A stretch of 64,000 nucleotides of DNA from Trujillonella endophytica (GTDB lineage: Bacteria; Actinomycetota; Actinomycetes; Mycobacteriales; Geodermatophilaceae). Positions within the stretch are counted from its first letter, which is position 1. Every line of letters begins with the position of its first letter. Positions 51,144 through 59,461 of this stretch are shown piece by piece. Position numbers and translations under genes: made by a program. Location of the stretch: positions 62,001 to 126,000 of the forward strand of contig NZ_FOEE01000014.1 in assembly GCF_900110555.1 (NCBI RefSeq), read 5' to 3'. The notes beneath the pieces are model-generated. The model worked only from the letters and a program-made list of their open reading frames with translations, was not told where the DNA came from and did no database searches.

Positions 51144-52402
51144 GCGGGCCGGGTGTTCTGCCGCAGCTGCCGGAACGGGACGACGCGGTCGTCGCTCGGC
51201 TCCCGCGGCAGGCCCAGCAGGCGCTCGGCGATGGCGTTGCGCTGCATCTCCGTCGTCCCGCCGCCGATGCCGTGGCTGGACAGCCGGTGCAGGCCCCAGA
51301 GCTCCCCGCCGCCGGCCGGCGCGGCCGCGGCGCGGACGCCGGCGACGGCGAGGTCGATCTCGCCCCTGCGGACGGCGGTCGCGCCGGACATCGCCTTGAG
51401 GATCGCCGCGGCCGGCCCGGGCAGGTCGCCGGCGGCGATGGCGGCGCCGACCCGCTTGGTGGTCGCGGCCATCACCGCCTCGAGGACCCAGCGCTCGCCG
51501 ATCAGGGCGCGCACCGACGGGTCGGTGTCGCGGCCGAGCTCGCGGGCCAGGTCCAGCAACTCGGGGGCCAGGCCGATGCCGGTGTCGGCCTGCTGCCCGC
51601 GCTGTCCGCCCAGCGACCAGCCCCGGCCGATCGCGCTGCGCTCGTTCACCATCAGCGTGGTCGCCACGCGCCAGCCGTCGTCGACCTCGCCGACGACGTT
51701 CTCCGCCGGCACGAAGACGTCGTCGATGTGCTCCTGGCAGAAGTCGGCGCTGCCGTCGAGCAGCCGCACGGGGGCGATCTCGATGCCGGGGGTGCGCATG
51801 TCGACGACGAACATGGTCAGGCCCGCGTGCTTGGGGACGTCGGGGTTGGTGCGGGCCAGGCAGATGGCCCGGTCGGAGTAGTTGCCGCCGGTGGTCCAGA
51901 TCTTGGCGCCGTCGAGCACGAAGCCGCCCTCGGTGCGCTCGGCGCGGGTGAGCAGCCCGGCGAGGTCGGAGCCGCCGCTGGGCTCGGAGAGGAACTGGCA
52001 CCAGATGTCGTCGCCGCGCAGGATCCGTGGGATGTGCCGGCGCTTGAGCAGCTCGCTGCCGTGCGTCAGGAGCGTGGGGATCACGACGTTGAACGCGTTG
52101 CCGAAGTTCTCCGGCATCCGGTACTCGGCGGCCTCCTCGCGGAACGCCTCCTGGTGGGCCGCCGACAGCCCGAGGCCGCCGTACTCGCGGGGCAGGTGCA
52201 CCCCGGCGATGCCGCCGTCCCAGAGCGAGCGCTGGATCGCGCGGTCGCGGGCCACGCCCTCGTCATCCCACTGCAGGAACGGCTCACCGGGCGACTCGAG
52301 CGGCACGTGCGCGGCCAGCCAGGCCCGCGCCCGCGCGCGGAACTCCGGCACCGTCTCGTGCTCGGGCGCCTCCTGCCGGGGCACCTCCACCTGCTCGGTC
52401 AC
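51140..52402 (-). CDS. Acyl-CoA dehydrogenase (alpha-type partner)
   Basis: 420-residue ACAD: FLSEPSGGSDLAGLLTRAERTEGGFVLDGAKIWTTGGNYSDRAICLARTNPDVPKHAGLTMFVVDM and C-terminal HGIGGGTTEMQRNAIAERLLGLPRE. GTG 52402 overlaps the stop of the beta-type ACAD (GTGA), and its stop overlaps the TetR start. Likely heteromeric FadE enzyme with 52399-53532. Confidence 0.92.
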   Translation of the reverse strand: MTEQVEVPRQEAPEHETVPEFRARARAWLAAHVPLESPGEPFLQWDDEGVARDRAIQRSLWDGGIAGVHLPREYGGLGLSAAHQEAFREEAAEYRMPENFGNAFNVVIPTLLTHGSELLKRRHIPRILRGDDIWCQFLSEPSGGSDLAGLLTRAERTEGGFVLDGAKIWTTGGNYSDRAICLARTNPDVPKHAGLTMFVVDMRTPGIEIAPVRLLDGSADFCQEHIDDVFVPAENVVGEVDDGWRVATTLMVNERSAIGRGWSLGGQRGQQADTGIGLAPELLDLARELGRDTDPSVRALIGERWVLEAVMAATTKRVGAAIAAGDLPGPAAAILKAMSGATAVRRGEIDLAVAGVRAAAAPAGGGELWGLHRLSSHGIGGGTTEMQRNAIAERLLGLPREPSDDRVVPFRQLRQNTRPA

Positions 52403-53532
52403 GCCGCGGCCTCCTCTGCGATGTCGACCAGCGCGCGCTGGTGCTGGTCGGGGCTGCCGAGCAGCACCTCGTTGCTGATGACCCGCCGGAAGTACAGGTG
52501 CAGGTCGTACTCCCAGGTCATGCCGATGCCGCCGTGCAGCTGGATGCAGTCGTGCAGCGTGGCGGTGCTGCGCCGACCCACGTGCGCCGCGGCCACCCGG
52601 GGCGCGATCGCGGCGTCGGGGCGGTCCAGCGCGACGGCGCGGGCGGCGTGCGCGGTGATCGCCGCCGAGCCCTCCAGCCACATCCGGTGGTCGGCCATCC
52701 GGTGCTTGAGCGCCTGGTAGGAGCCGATCGGCCGGCCGAAGGCGACCCGGTCCTTCGCGTACTGGACGGTCATCGCCAGGCCGCGGGCCGTCGCCCCGGT
52801 GGTCTCGGCGCACTGCAGCACGAGGGCGACCCGCAGCTGGTGCTCGAGGTCGCCCGCCGCCCCGCCGACGGTGCCGACGACGGTCTCCGGGCCGGCCGCC
52901 ACGCCGGTGAACCGCACGCTCGCCAGGCGCCGGGCCAGGTCGAGGGTCTCCAGCGGCTGGACCTCGATGCCGGGGGCGTCGCGGGGCAGGAGGAACTGCG
53001 CCGGGCCGTCGGGGGTGGTCGCGCTGACCAGGAGCAGATCGGCGGCCGCGGCGTCGGGCACGTAGGAGGCCACGCCGTCGAGCCGGTGACCGGCGCCATC
53101 CGGGACGGCGGTGACGGGCGGCTCGGCGGGCAGCGCGTCGTCGGGGCCGGCGAACGCCCATGTGGCGACCAGCTCGCCGGCGGCGATGCCCGGCAGCACC
53201 CGCTCTGCCAGCTCGGGAGACGCCGCCCGCGCCAGGCCGGCGGCCACCACGTTCGTGACGAGCGCGGGGCCCGGGTGCACCGACCGGCCGAACTCCTCGG
53301 CCACGATCGCGGCGTCCACGAGCGCCTCCCCGGAGACGCTGCCGCCGCCGAGCTCCTCGGGGACGAACATCGCGGTCCAGCCCAGCTCCGCGCCGGCGGC
53401 CCACGTCGCGCGGTCGAACCCGACCGGGTCGTCGAGCAGCTCGCGCACCCGCTCGACCGGCGCCCGTTCCTGCAGCGCCCTCCGGCAGGTGGACCGGAAC
53501 AGCTCCTGGTCGTCGCTCAGCCCGAAGGCCAT
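52399..53532 (-). CDS. Acyl-CoA dehydrogenase (beta-type partner)
   Basis: 377-residue ACAD homologue: MAFGLSDDQELFRSTCRRALQE, FVPEELGGGSVSGEALVDAAIVAEEFGRSVHPGP, RVAFGRPIGSYQALKHRMADHRMW and LHGGIGMTWEYDLHLYFRRV. ATG 53532 with GGAGGAGG. First gene of the operon; divergent from the thiolase operon at 53680 across 147 bp with an AT-rich element. Confidence 0.92.
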   Translation of the reverse strand: MAFGLSDDQELFRSTCRRALQERAPVERVRELLDDPVGFDRATWAAGAELGWTAMFVPEELGGGSVSGEALVDAAIVAEEFGRSVHPGPALVTNVVAAGLARAASPELAERVLPGIAAGELVATWAFAGPDDALPAEPPVTAVPDGAGHRLDGVASYVPDAAAADLLLVSATTPDGPAQFLLPRDAPGIEVQPLETLDLARRLASVRFTGVAAGPETVVGTVGGAAGDLEHQLRVALVLQCAETTGATARGLAMTVQYAKDRVAFGRPIGSYQALKHRMADHRMWLEGSAAITAHAARAVALDRPDAAIAPRVAAAHVGRRSTATLHDCIQLHGGIGMTWEYDLHLYFRRVISNEVLLGSPDQHQRALVDIAEEAAA

Positions 53533-53601
53533 GCCCGCCTCCTCCGTGGATGCCGGGCCCGCCCTCCGCGCCGGACGCGCCGGGGCCCTTGCCGCCGGGA
53601 C

Positions 53602-53622
53602 GATACGTGCGATACAAGTTCG
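53602..53622. promoter_or_regulatory. AT-rich element in divergent promoter (site F)
   Basis: ATACGTGCGATACAAGTTCG has GATAC twice, 9 bp apart counted start to start, and ATACAAG as in the forward strand of 4812 and the reverse strand of 29336. A CAAGT repeat follows. Likely promoter/operator for the starts at 53532 and 53680, perhaps bound by the TetR protein from 50502. Confidence 0.45.
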
Positions 53623-53679
53623 GTAGCAAGTGTCTCATCCGTCCCGCCGTCGATGGCGGGCATCGAGAGGTGGAACCCC

Positions 53680-54849
53680 GTGGCGCGACCCAGGCAGGCG
53701 GCGATCGCCGGCGTCTACACGACCAAGCAGGGCAAGCTGCCCGACCGCACCTCGTTCTCCCTCCAGCTGGAGGCGATCAAGGGCGCCTGCGACGACGCCG
53801 GCATCCCGGTCGAGGAGGTCGACGGGATCATCCCGTTGAGCATGTCCGACCACCTGCCCGGCACGACCGCGACGCAGTTCTGGGCCGCGCAGCTGGGTGA
53901 GCGGCCGCTGGGCCTGATGGAGACCGGGGGGGCCTCCGGTGCGCTGGCGAAGGCGGCGCTGGCCATCGAGAACGGCATGTGCGAGGTCGTCGTCCTCTTC
54001 TACGGCAAGGCCGGCTCGCTGGTCGGCCCGCGCGGCACCGCTGCCGCCGACAAGGCGCCGCGAGTGCCGGACTGGAGCTTCTACCAGTCGGGCGCCTACA
54101 TGACGACGTGGTACGCGCTGTGGGCCCAGCGCTACATGCACGAGTTCGGCGCCACCCACGCCGACCTGGCCGAGGTCGCCGTCTTCACCCGCTACCACGC
54201 GACGCTCAACCCGAACTCGATCATGGGCCGCAAGGGCGAGATCACCGTCGAGGACGTGCTGAACAGCCGGCCCATCTGCGAGCCGCTGAACCTGCTCGAC
54301 TGCTCGCTGGACAACGACGGTGGCTACGCGATCGTGATGACGTCGGCGGAGCGCGCACGGTCGGCGAAGTCCAAGCCCGTCTGGGTGCTCGGCGGCGCGG
54401 AGTCCACCTACACGGACTTCTACACCACGATCAACGACCCGTGGTTCCCCGAAGAGGGCAAGGCGGTGCGCCGTGCCGCGAACCGGGCGTTCGACATCTC
54501 CGGCATCGGCCGCGACGAGATCGACGTCGCCGGGCTCTACGACTGCTTCACCATCACCACGATCCGCGACCTCGAGGAGATGGGCTTCTGCAAGCTCGGC
54601 GAGGGCGCGGAGTACGTGAAGGAGGGCCACTGCCGCCTCGGTGGCTCGATGCCGACCAACACCGACGGCGGGCTGCTCTCCAACAGCCACGCGGGCGACC
54701 CGGCGGGCATGCACACGATCGAGGTCGTCCGCCAGCTGCGCGGTGAGTGCGGTGAGCGGCAGGTGCCGAACGCGAAGATCGGCGTCTCGCTCCAGCAGGG
54801 CTGGGCGGTGCACGGCATGGCCGGTGTCCTCGTCATGGCCGCCGACTGA
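53680..54849 (+). CDS. Thiolase-like/lipid-transfer protein (Ltp2-type), pair 3
   Basis: 389 residues: RQAAIAGVYTTKQGKLPDRTSFSLQLEAIKGACDDAGI, EPLNLLDCSLDNDGGYAIVMTSAER, DVAGLYDCFTITTIRDLEEMGFCKLGEGAEYV and LSNSHAGDPAGMHTIEVVRQLRGECG. Same family as the genes at 22841 and 35829. GTG 53680 has AGAGGTGG about 9 nt upstream; ATG 53653 is in frame but less well placed. Followed by a DUF35 gene, then the fused ACAD. Probable acyl-CoA aldolase/thiolase. Confidence 0.9.
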   Translation: MARPRQAAIAGVYTTKQGKLPDRTSFSLQLEAIKGACDDAGIPVEEVDGIIPLSMSDHLPGTTATQFWAAQLGERPLGLMETGGASGALAKAALAIENGMCEVVVLFYGKAGSLVGPRGTAAADKAPRVPDWSFYQSGAYMTTWYALWAQRYMHEFGATHADLAEVAVFTRYHATLNPNSIMGRKGEITVEDVLNSRPICEPLNLLDCSLDNDGGYAIVMTSAERARSAKSKPVWVLGGAESTYTDFYTTINDPWFPEEGKAVRRAANRAFDISGIGRDEIDVAGLYDCFTITTIRDLEEMGFCKLGEGAEYVKEGHCRLGGSMPTNTDGGLLSNSHAGDPAGMHTIEVVRQLRGECGERQVPNAKIGVSLQQGWAVHGMAGVLVMAAD

Positions 54850-54881
54850 GCCCCCCGCACCCGGACCCCCGAGGAGTCGAG

Positions 54882-55361
54882 ATGACCTACCGCAAGCCCC
54901 TTCCGCAGATCGAGCCCGCCAACCAGCCCTTCTGGGACGGCCTCGCCGCCGGCGAGTTCCGCGTCCCGAAGTGCGACAACTGTGGCCACTACAACTGGGT
55001 GCCGTTCCCGGCCTGCCGCTCCTGCCTGAACGAGGCGCAGACGTGGACGCCGGTCAGCCGGGACGCGACCGTGTGGAGCTTCAGCATCGTCCACCGCGGC
55101 CCCGGCGCCTTCAACGAGGAGGTGCCCTACGCCGTCGTCCTCGCCAAGCTGGCCGAGGAGCCGCGCGGCTGCATCGTCATCGGCAACACCGTCGGCATCG
55201 ACCCGGCCGACCTCTACGTCGGGATGCCGCTGCGGATCGTGTTCGAGACGATCGAGGGCGAGGACGTGACCGTCTTCCGGTTCGCCGCGGCCGACGCCGC
55301 CGAGCCCGACGAGGCCGACGCCGCGCTCAGCGTGGAGAACCAGCCGGCCACGGTGGCCTGA
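54882..55361 (+). CDS. DUF35 / OB-fold Zn-ribbon protein, pair 3
   Basis: 159 residues: FWDGLAAGEFRVPKCDNCGHYNWVPFPACRSCLNEAQ zinc ribbon (CxxC...CxxC), then VWSFSIVHRGPGAFNEEVPYAVVLAKL OB-fold and an acidic C-terminal tail (AADAAEPDEADAAL). ATG 54882 with GAGGAG. Expected partner of the thiolase-like protein 32 nt upstream. Confidence 0.92.
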   Translation: MTYRKPLPQIEPANQPFWDGLAAGEFRVPKCDNCGHYNWVPFPACRSCLNEAQTWTPVSRDATVWSFSIVHRGPGAFNEEVPYAVVLAKLAEEPRGCIVIGNTVGIDPADLYVGMPLRIVFETIEGEDVTVFRFAAADAAEPDEADAALSVENQPATVA

Positions 55362-55363
55362 CG

Positions 55364-57637
55364 GTGGACCTCTCCCTCACCGACGACCAGGCCGCGCTCC
55401 GGGAGTCGGTCGCCGAGCTGTTCGAGAAGCAGGCGACCCCCGAGCGGGTCCGGGCCGCGGAGGCCCGCGGCCACGACGACGCGCTCTGGCGGGTGCTCGT
55501 GCAGTCCGGGATCCCGACGATGGGCGCGCCCGAGGAGGTCGGCGGCGGGGGTGCGACCGTGTCCGACCTGGTCGTCGTCGCGATCGAGGCGGGCCGGCGG
55601 GTGGCCCCGGTCGAGCTGCCCGGGGCCTGGGCGGCGGTGCACCTCCTGGCCTGCTCGGCCGCCGGCCGGGAGGTGCTCGACGGGGTCGGCGAGGGTGCCG
55701 TCGTCCCGGCGTTCGCGCTGCGGCCGCTGCGGGCCGGCTCCGCCGGCCCCGTGCCGGGCGCGGCGGCGGCCGACCTCGTCGTCGCCCTCGACGGCGACGA
55801 GCTGGTGGCGCTCACGCGTCCGGAGGGGACGGTGGCGGAGCTGCTGCCCAACCTCGGCTCGGCCGCGCTGGCCGAGGTGAGGACGGGGGTCTGGTCGCAG
55901 CGTCGCGTGCTGGCGACCGGCGAGGAGGCGCACCGGGCGCACGCGGACGCCGTGTCGCTGTGGCGGGTGCTCACCGCCGCGGCGCTGGAGGGCGTGCGGC
56001 GGGAGGCGCTGCGGCTCGGCGTCGACTACGTCAAGGAGCGGCACGCCTTCGGCGTCCCGATCGCCTGGTTCCAGACGGTGCAGCACCGGCTGGCCGACGA
56101 GGCCACGGCCGGAGACGGGGCCGAGCTGCTGGTGCAGGAGGCGGCCTGGGCGCGCGACACCGGGGACGCCCGGGCGGTGGCCCTGGCCCGGATGGCCCTG
56201 CTCTTCGCCGGTGAGACCGCGTTCTCCACCGCCGCCGCGAGCCTGCACTTCCACGGTGGCTACGGCTACACGCTCGAGTACGACATCCAGCTGTACTACC
56301 GGCGGGCCAAGGCCTGGCCGCTCGCGCTGGGCGCTCCCCGGCACGAGCTGCGGGCGCTCGCCACCGACCTGTTCGCCCCCCGTGGCCTCAGCAAGGACCT
56401 CCCTGCCCCCCACCACTCGCAGGCTCGCGGCGGGCCCCTGCAGGGAGGCCGGACGACCCGGCCTGGCCCGGACTTCACCGAGCACGACTCCCTCGCGGAG
56501 TTCCGCAGGTCGGCGCGGGAGTGGGCCGACGAGCACGTGGACCCCGCGTGGGCCGACCTGGAGCACGCCACGGGCACCCACCACAACGCGGACCTGCACG
56601 CGCTGCTCGGGCGGCAGGGGCTGCTGGGTGCCGGCTGGCCTGCGGAGTACGGCGGCACCGACGTCGACCCCGGCTACGCGCTGGCGGTCTTCCAGGAGAT
56701 CGGCGCGCGCGGGCTGCGGATGGACGGCTGGGTGACCACCGAGATGGTCGCGCGCACGATCCTGCACGTGGCCACCGAGGAGGCCAAGCAGGAGATCGTC
56801 CCGGCCGCGCTGCGCGGTGAGGTCGTCATCGTGCTCGGCTACACCGAGCCCGGCTCCGGCTCCGACGCCGCAGCCGCCAGGATGCGCGCCGTCCGCGACG
56901 GCGACGAGTGGGTGGTCAACGGCTCGAAGATGTTCACCAGCACCGCGCACATGGCCACCCACGTGTTCCTGCTGACCCGCACGAACACCGAGGTCCCCAA
57001 GCACAAGGGGCTGACCCTCCTGCTGGCCCGGCTCGACGCCCCCGGGGTCGAGGTGCAGCCGGTGCACACCCTCGGCGGCCAGCGCACCAACGCGACCTTC
57101 TACTCCGACGTGCGGGTGCCGGACGCGATGCGGATCGGCGACGTCGACGGCGGCTGGGGCGTCATGCGGGTGGCCCTGGTGCACGAGCGGGGCACCGCCA
57201 CGGCCCCGGGTGGACCGACGCTGGTCGAGCAGGTGGCCGCCTGGGCGCGGGAGACCCCCGGGGGCGACGGCGAGGTGCTCCTCGCCGACCCGACGGTCGC
57301 CGAGCACCTGGCCAGGCTCGCCCTCGACGAGGAGATCGGCCGGCTGCTGGGCCTGAAGGTCCGCTGGGTCGCCTCGACCGGCGGGCTGCCCGGCATCGAG
57401 GGGTCGATGCAGAAGCTGTACGCCAGCGAGGCCGAGCAGCGCCGGGTCGACGTCCTCACCGACCTGCTGGGGGAGCAGGCGCTGCTCGCCGGCGACGCGG
57501 GGCCGCTGCACGGCGCCGTCGAGTGGGCGCTGCGCAAGGCCCCGGTGAGCACCATCTACGGCGGCAGCAGCGAGGTCATGCGGGAGATCGTCGCCGAGCG
57601 GCGGCTGGGGCTGCCACGCAGCCGGCCGACCGGGTGA
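55364..57637 (+). CDS. Fused double acyl-CoA dehydrogenase
   Basis: 757 residues in one frame with two complete ACAD domains. Domain 1 (about 1-340) is beta-type: VDLSLTDDQAALRESVAELF to FHGGYGYTLEYDIQLYYRRAK. A Pro/Gly/His-rich linker (about 341-370) follows. Domain 2 (about 371-757) is alpha-type: SLAEFRRSAREWADEHVDP, YTEPGSGSDAAAARM, and C-terminal STIYGGSSEVMREIVAERRLGLPR. Elsewhere in this window the same two types are separate genes, so this is a natural fusion of a heteromeric enzyme. GTG 55364 is 2 nt after the DUF35 stop. Catalysis probably resides in domain 2. Confidence 0.9.
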   Translation: MDLSLTDDQAALRESVAELFEKQATPERVRAAEARGHDDALWRVLVQSGIPTMGAPEEVGGGGATVSDLVVVAIEAGRRVAPVELPGAWAAVHLLACSAAGREVLDGVGEGAVVPAFALRPLRAGSAGPVPGAAAADLVVALDGDELVALTRPEGTVAELLPNLGSAALAEVRTGVWSQRRVLATGEEAHRAHADAVSLWRVLTAAALEGVRREALRLGVDYVKERHAFGVPIAWFQTVQHRLADEATAGDGAELLVQEAAWARDTGDARAVALARMALLFAGETAFSTAAASLHFHGGYGYTLEYDIQLYYRRAKAWPLALGAPRHELRALATDLFAPRGLSKDLPAPHHSQARGGPLQGGRTTRPGPDFTEHDSLAEFRRSAREWADEHVDPAWADLEHATGTHHNADLHALLGRQGLLGAGWPAEYGGTDVDPGYALAVFQEIGARGLRMDGWVTTEMVARTILHVATEEAKQEIVPAALRGEVVIVLGYTEPGSGSDAAAARMRAVRDGDEWVVNGSKMFTSTAHMATHVFLLTRTNTEVPKHKGLTLLLARLDAPGVEVQPVHTLGGQRTNATFYSDVRVPDAMRIGDVDGGWGVMRVALVHERGTATAPGGPTLVEQVAAWARETPGGDGEVLLADPTVAEHLARLALDEEIGRLLGLKVRWVASTGGLPGIEGSMQKLYASEAEQRRVDVLTDLLGEQALLAGDAGPLHGAVEWALRKAPVSTIYGGSSEVMREIVAERRLGLPRSRPTG
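56398..56447. other. Inverted repeat inside the fused-ACAD linker
   Basis: CCTCCCTGC (from 56398) and GCAGGGAGG (to about 56447) are reverse complements that bracket about 30 bp within the linker-coding DNA. It looks like an intergenic hairpin now translated in frame. Confidence 0.6.
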
Positions 57638-58077
57638 GGGGGGACGCCGCCGACGTCCTGGCGGTCATCGGCGTGCTCAACCGGTACGCGTGGGCGCTGG
57701 ACACCCGGGACTGGGAGGGGCTGTGCGAGGTCTTCGCCGAGGACCTCCGCGCGGACTACGGCGCGTTCACCGTGACCGGCGTCGGCGACATGGTCGAGCG
57801 GATGCGGGAGTCGCACGCGCACGTCGACTCCACCCAGCACCTGATCGGCGGGCACGACGTGCAGGTCGACGGGGACGTCGCGCGCAGCCGCTGCCAGGTG
57901 ATCGCCACCCTGCGCCGGGCCGGCCGGCCGTCGCGCATCTACCGGATGGGCGGCTGGTACGCCGACGAGCTGGTGCGCACGCCGGCCGGCTGGCGGATCG
58001 CCGTCCGCACCGCGCACGGGTTGTGGCAGGAGGGTGACCGCGCCGTGCCCCGCCCGCCGGACGTCGCCAACAGCTAA
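57634..58077 (+). CDS. SnoaL/NTF2-like protein
   Basis: 147 residues: DVLAVIGVLNRYAWALDTRDWEGLCEVFAEDLRADYGAFTVTG, DSTQHLIGGHDVQVDGDVARSRCQVIATL and RMGGWYADELVRTPAGWRIAVRTAHGLWQEG. The Asp/His pattern resembles SnoaL-like isomerases and hydratases. GTG 57634 overlaps the fused-ACAD stop. Similar in sequence style to the C-terminal domain of the LLM fusion at 32628. Confidence 0.87.
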   Translation: MRGDAADVLAVIGVLNRYAWALDTRDWEGLCEVFAEDLRADYGAFTVTGVGDMVERMRESHAHVDSTQHLIGGHDVQVDGDVARSRCQVIATLRRAGRPSRIYRMGGWYADELVRTPAGWRIAVRTAHGLWQEGDRAVPRPPDVANS

Positions 58078-58093
58078 TCTTTGCAATGTTAGC
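58073..58093. promoter_or_regulatory. Imperfect palindrome before the P450 gene
   Basis: GCTAA at 58073-58077 and TTAGC at 58089-58093 flank TCTTTGCAATG, with TTGCAA near the centre. The first arm overlaps the SnoaL stop codon. TTGCAATGTTAGCGA resembles 27184-27198. Candidate operator or promoter for the P450 at 58121. Confidence 0.45.
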
Positions 58094-58120
58094 GAGACGA
58101 CCTTCTGAGGAGCGGATGAG

Positions 58121-59434
58121 ATGACGACGTCGGAGACCGCCGGGCCGTGCCCGGTGTCGACCCGGTCCCTCGAGGACGGCGCGGCGCCGCGGCCGGTCAT
58201 CGACCTGGACGTGCACGGCGAGCGCTTCTCCGCGCAGAACTACGACATCTACCGCGAGCTCCTGCAGACGGCTCCGGTCGCGTGGGACCGGCGCAACGGC
58301 GGCTTCTGGATGCTCACCGGCTACCAGCCGGTCTTCGAGGCCACCAAGGACGACGACCTGTTCCTCTCCTCGCCCGGCACCGGCCTCCCCAGGGACGGCG
58401 CGGAGGGTGGCATGCCGGAGGGGACCGGTCCCATCCCGATCGAGATCGATCCGCCGCAGACCCAGCAGTACCGCAAGCCGGTGCTGGGGCTGCTGTCGCC
58501 GAAGTCGGTGTCGGCGATGGAGCCGGGGATCCGGGCGGCGGCCGACGAGTTGATCGACGCGTTCGTCGAGTCGGGCGAGGGGGACCTCGTCCAGCAGCTC
58601 AGCACGCCGCTGCCGGCGCTGATGGCGCTGCGCATCCTCGGCATGGACGAGAGCCGTTGGCCGCAGTTCGTGCACTGGATCCACACGATCATCCACGGCG
58701 ACCGGGCCGAGGCCGGCGAGGCGCAGATCGCGCTCTTCGGCGAGGTGTCCCGGGCCCTGGAGGAGCGGGCGGCGCTGGCGGACAAGCCCGACGACGTCCT
58801 GACCGCGATCGTCACCTGCCAGGTCGACGGCCAGACGATCGGCTTCATGGAGCAGGTCCGCTACGTCTTCCTGGTGATGCTCGGCGGCATGGACACGACC
58901 AGCGGCCTGACGGGCAACAGCCTCGAGCGGATCGCCCGCGACCCGGCGCTGCGGCAGCGGCTGATCGAGCGCCGCGACCTGCTGGACCGCGCCACCGAGG
59001 AGTTCCTCCGGGTGGGGACGCCCACGCAGGGCCTGGCCCGCACGCTGTCGCGCGACGCGGAGTTCCACGGCCAGCAGATGAAGGCGGGGGAGCGGGTGAT
59101 GCTCATGTGGGCCGCGGCCAACTACGACCCCGCCGAGTTCGACGACCCGCACACGGTCGACGTCGAGCGGTGGCCCAACCGGCACATGGCCTTCGGCGTC
59201 GGCATCCACCGCTGCCTGGGGTCCAACCTCGCGCGGACGATGTTCCAGGTCATGATCGACCGGGTCCTCGACCGGCTGCCGGACTTCGAGCTGACGGTCG
59301 ACGAGGTGCCGCGCTTCGAGGACGCCGGCAACGTCTACGCGCCGACCAGCTTCCCCGTCCGCTTCACGCCCGGTCCGCGGGTCGGGCCGTCGGCCGGGCC
59401 GGCAGCCCCGGGCGTGCCCTCGACCGTGGAGTGA
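58121..59434 (+). CDS. Cytochrome P450
   Basis: 437-residue P450. I-helix VMLGGMDTTSGL, K-helix EEFLRV, haem loop FGVGIHRCLG with ligand Cys365, and a Pro/Gly-rich C-terminal tail. ATG 58121 with GAGGAG upstream. 43 nt after the SnoaL stop and 27 nt before the MFS gene. No adjacent ferredoxin. Confidence 0.93.
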   Translation: MTTSETAGPCPVSTRSLEDGAAPRPVIDLDVHGERFSAQNYDIYRELLQTAPVAWDRRNGGFWMLTGYQPVFEATKDDDLFLSSPGTGLPRDGAEGGMPEGTGPIPIEIDPPQTQQYRKPVLGLLSPKSVSAMEPGIRAAADELIDAFVESGEGDLVQQLSTPLPALMALRILGMDESRWPQFVHWIHTIIHGDRAEAGEAQIALFGEVSRALEERAALADKPDDVLTAIVTCQVDGQTIGFMEQVRYVFLVMLGGMDTTSGLTGNSLERIARDPALRQRLIERRDLLDRATEEFLRVGTPTQGLARTLSRDAEFHGQQMKAGERVMLMWAAANYDPAEFDDPHTVDVERWPNRHMAFGVGIHRCLGSNLARTMFQVMIDRVLDRLPDFELTVDEVPRFEDAGNVYAPTSFPVRFTPGPRVGPSAGPAAPGVPSTVE

Positions 59435-59461
59435 GGCTGCGGTCCCCACGATGATGGCCGG

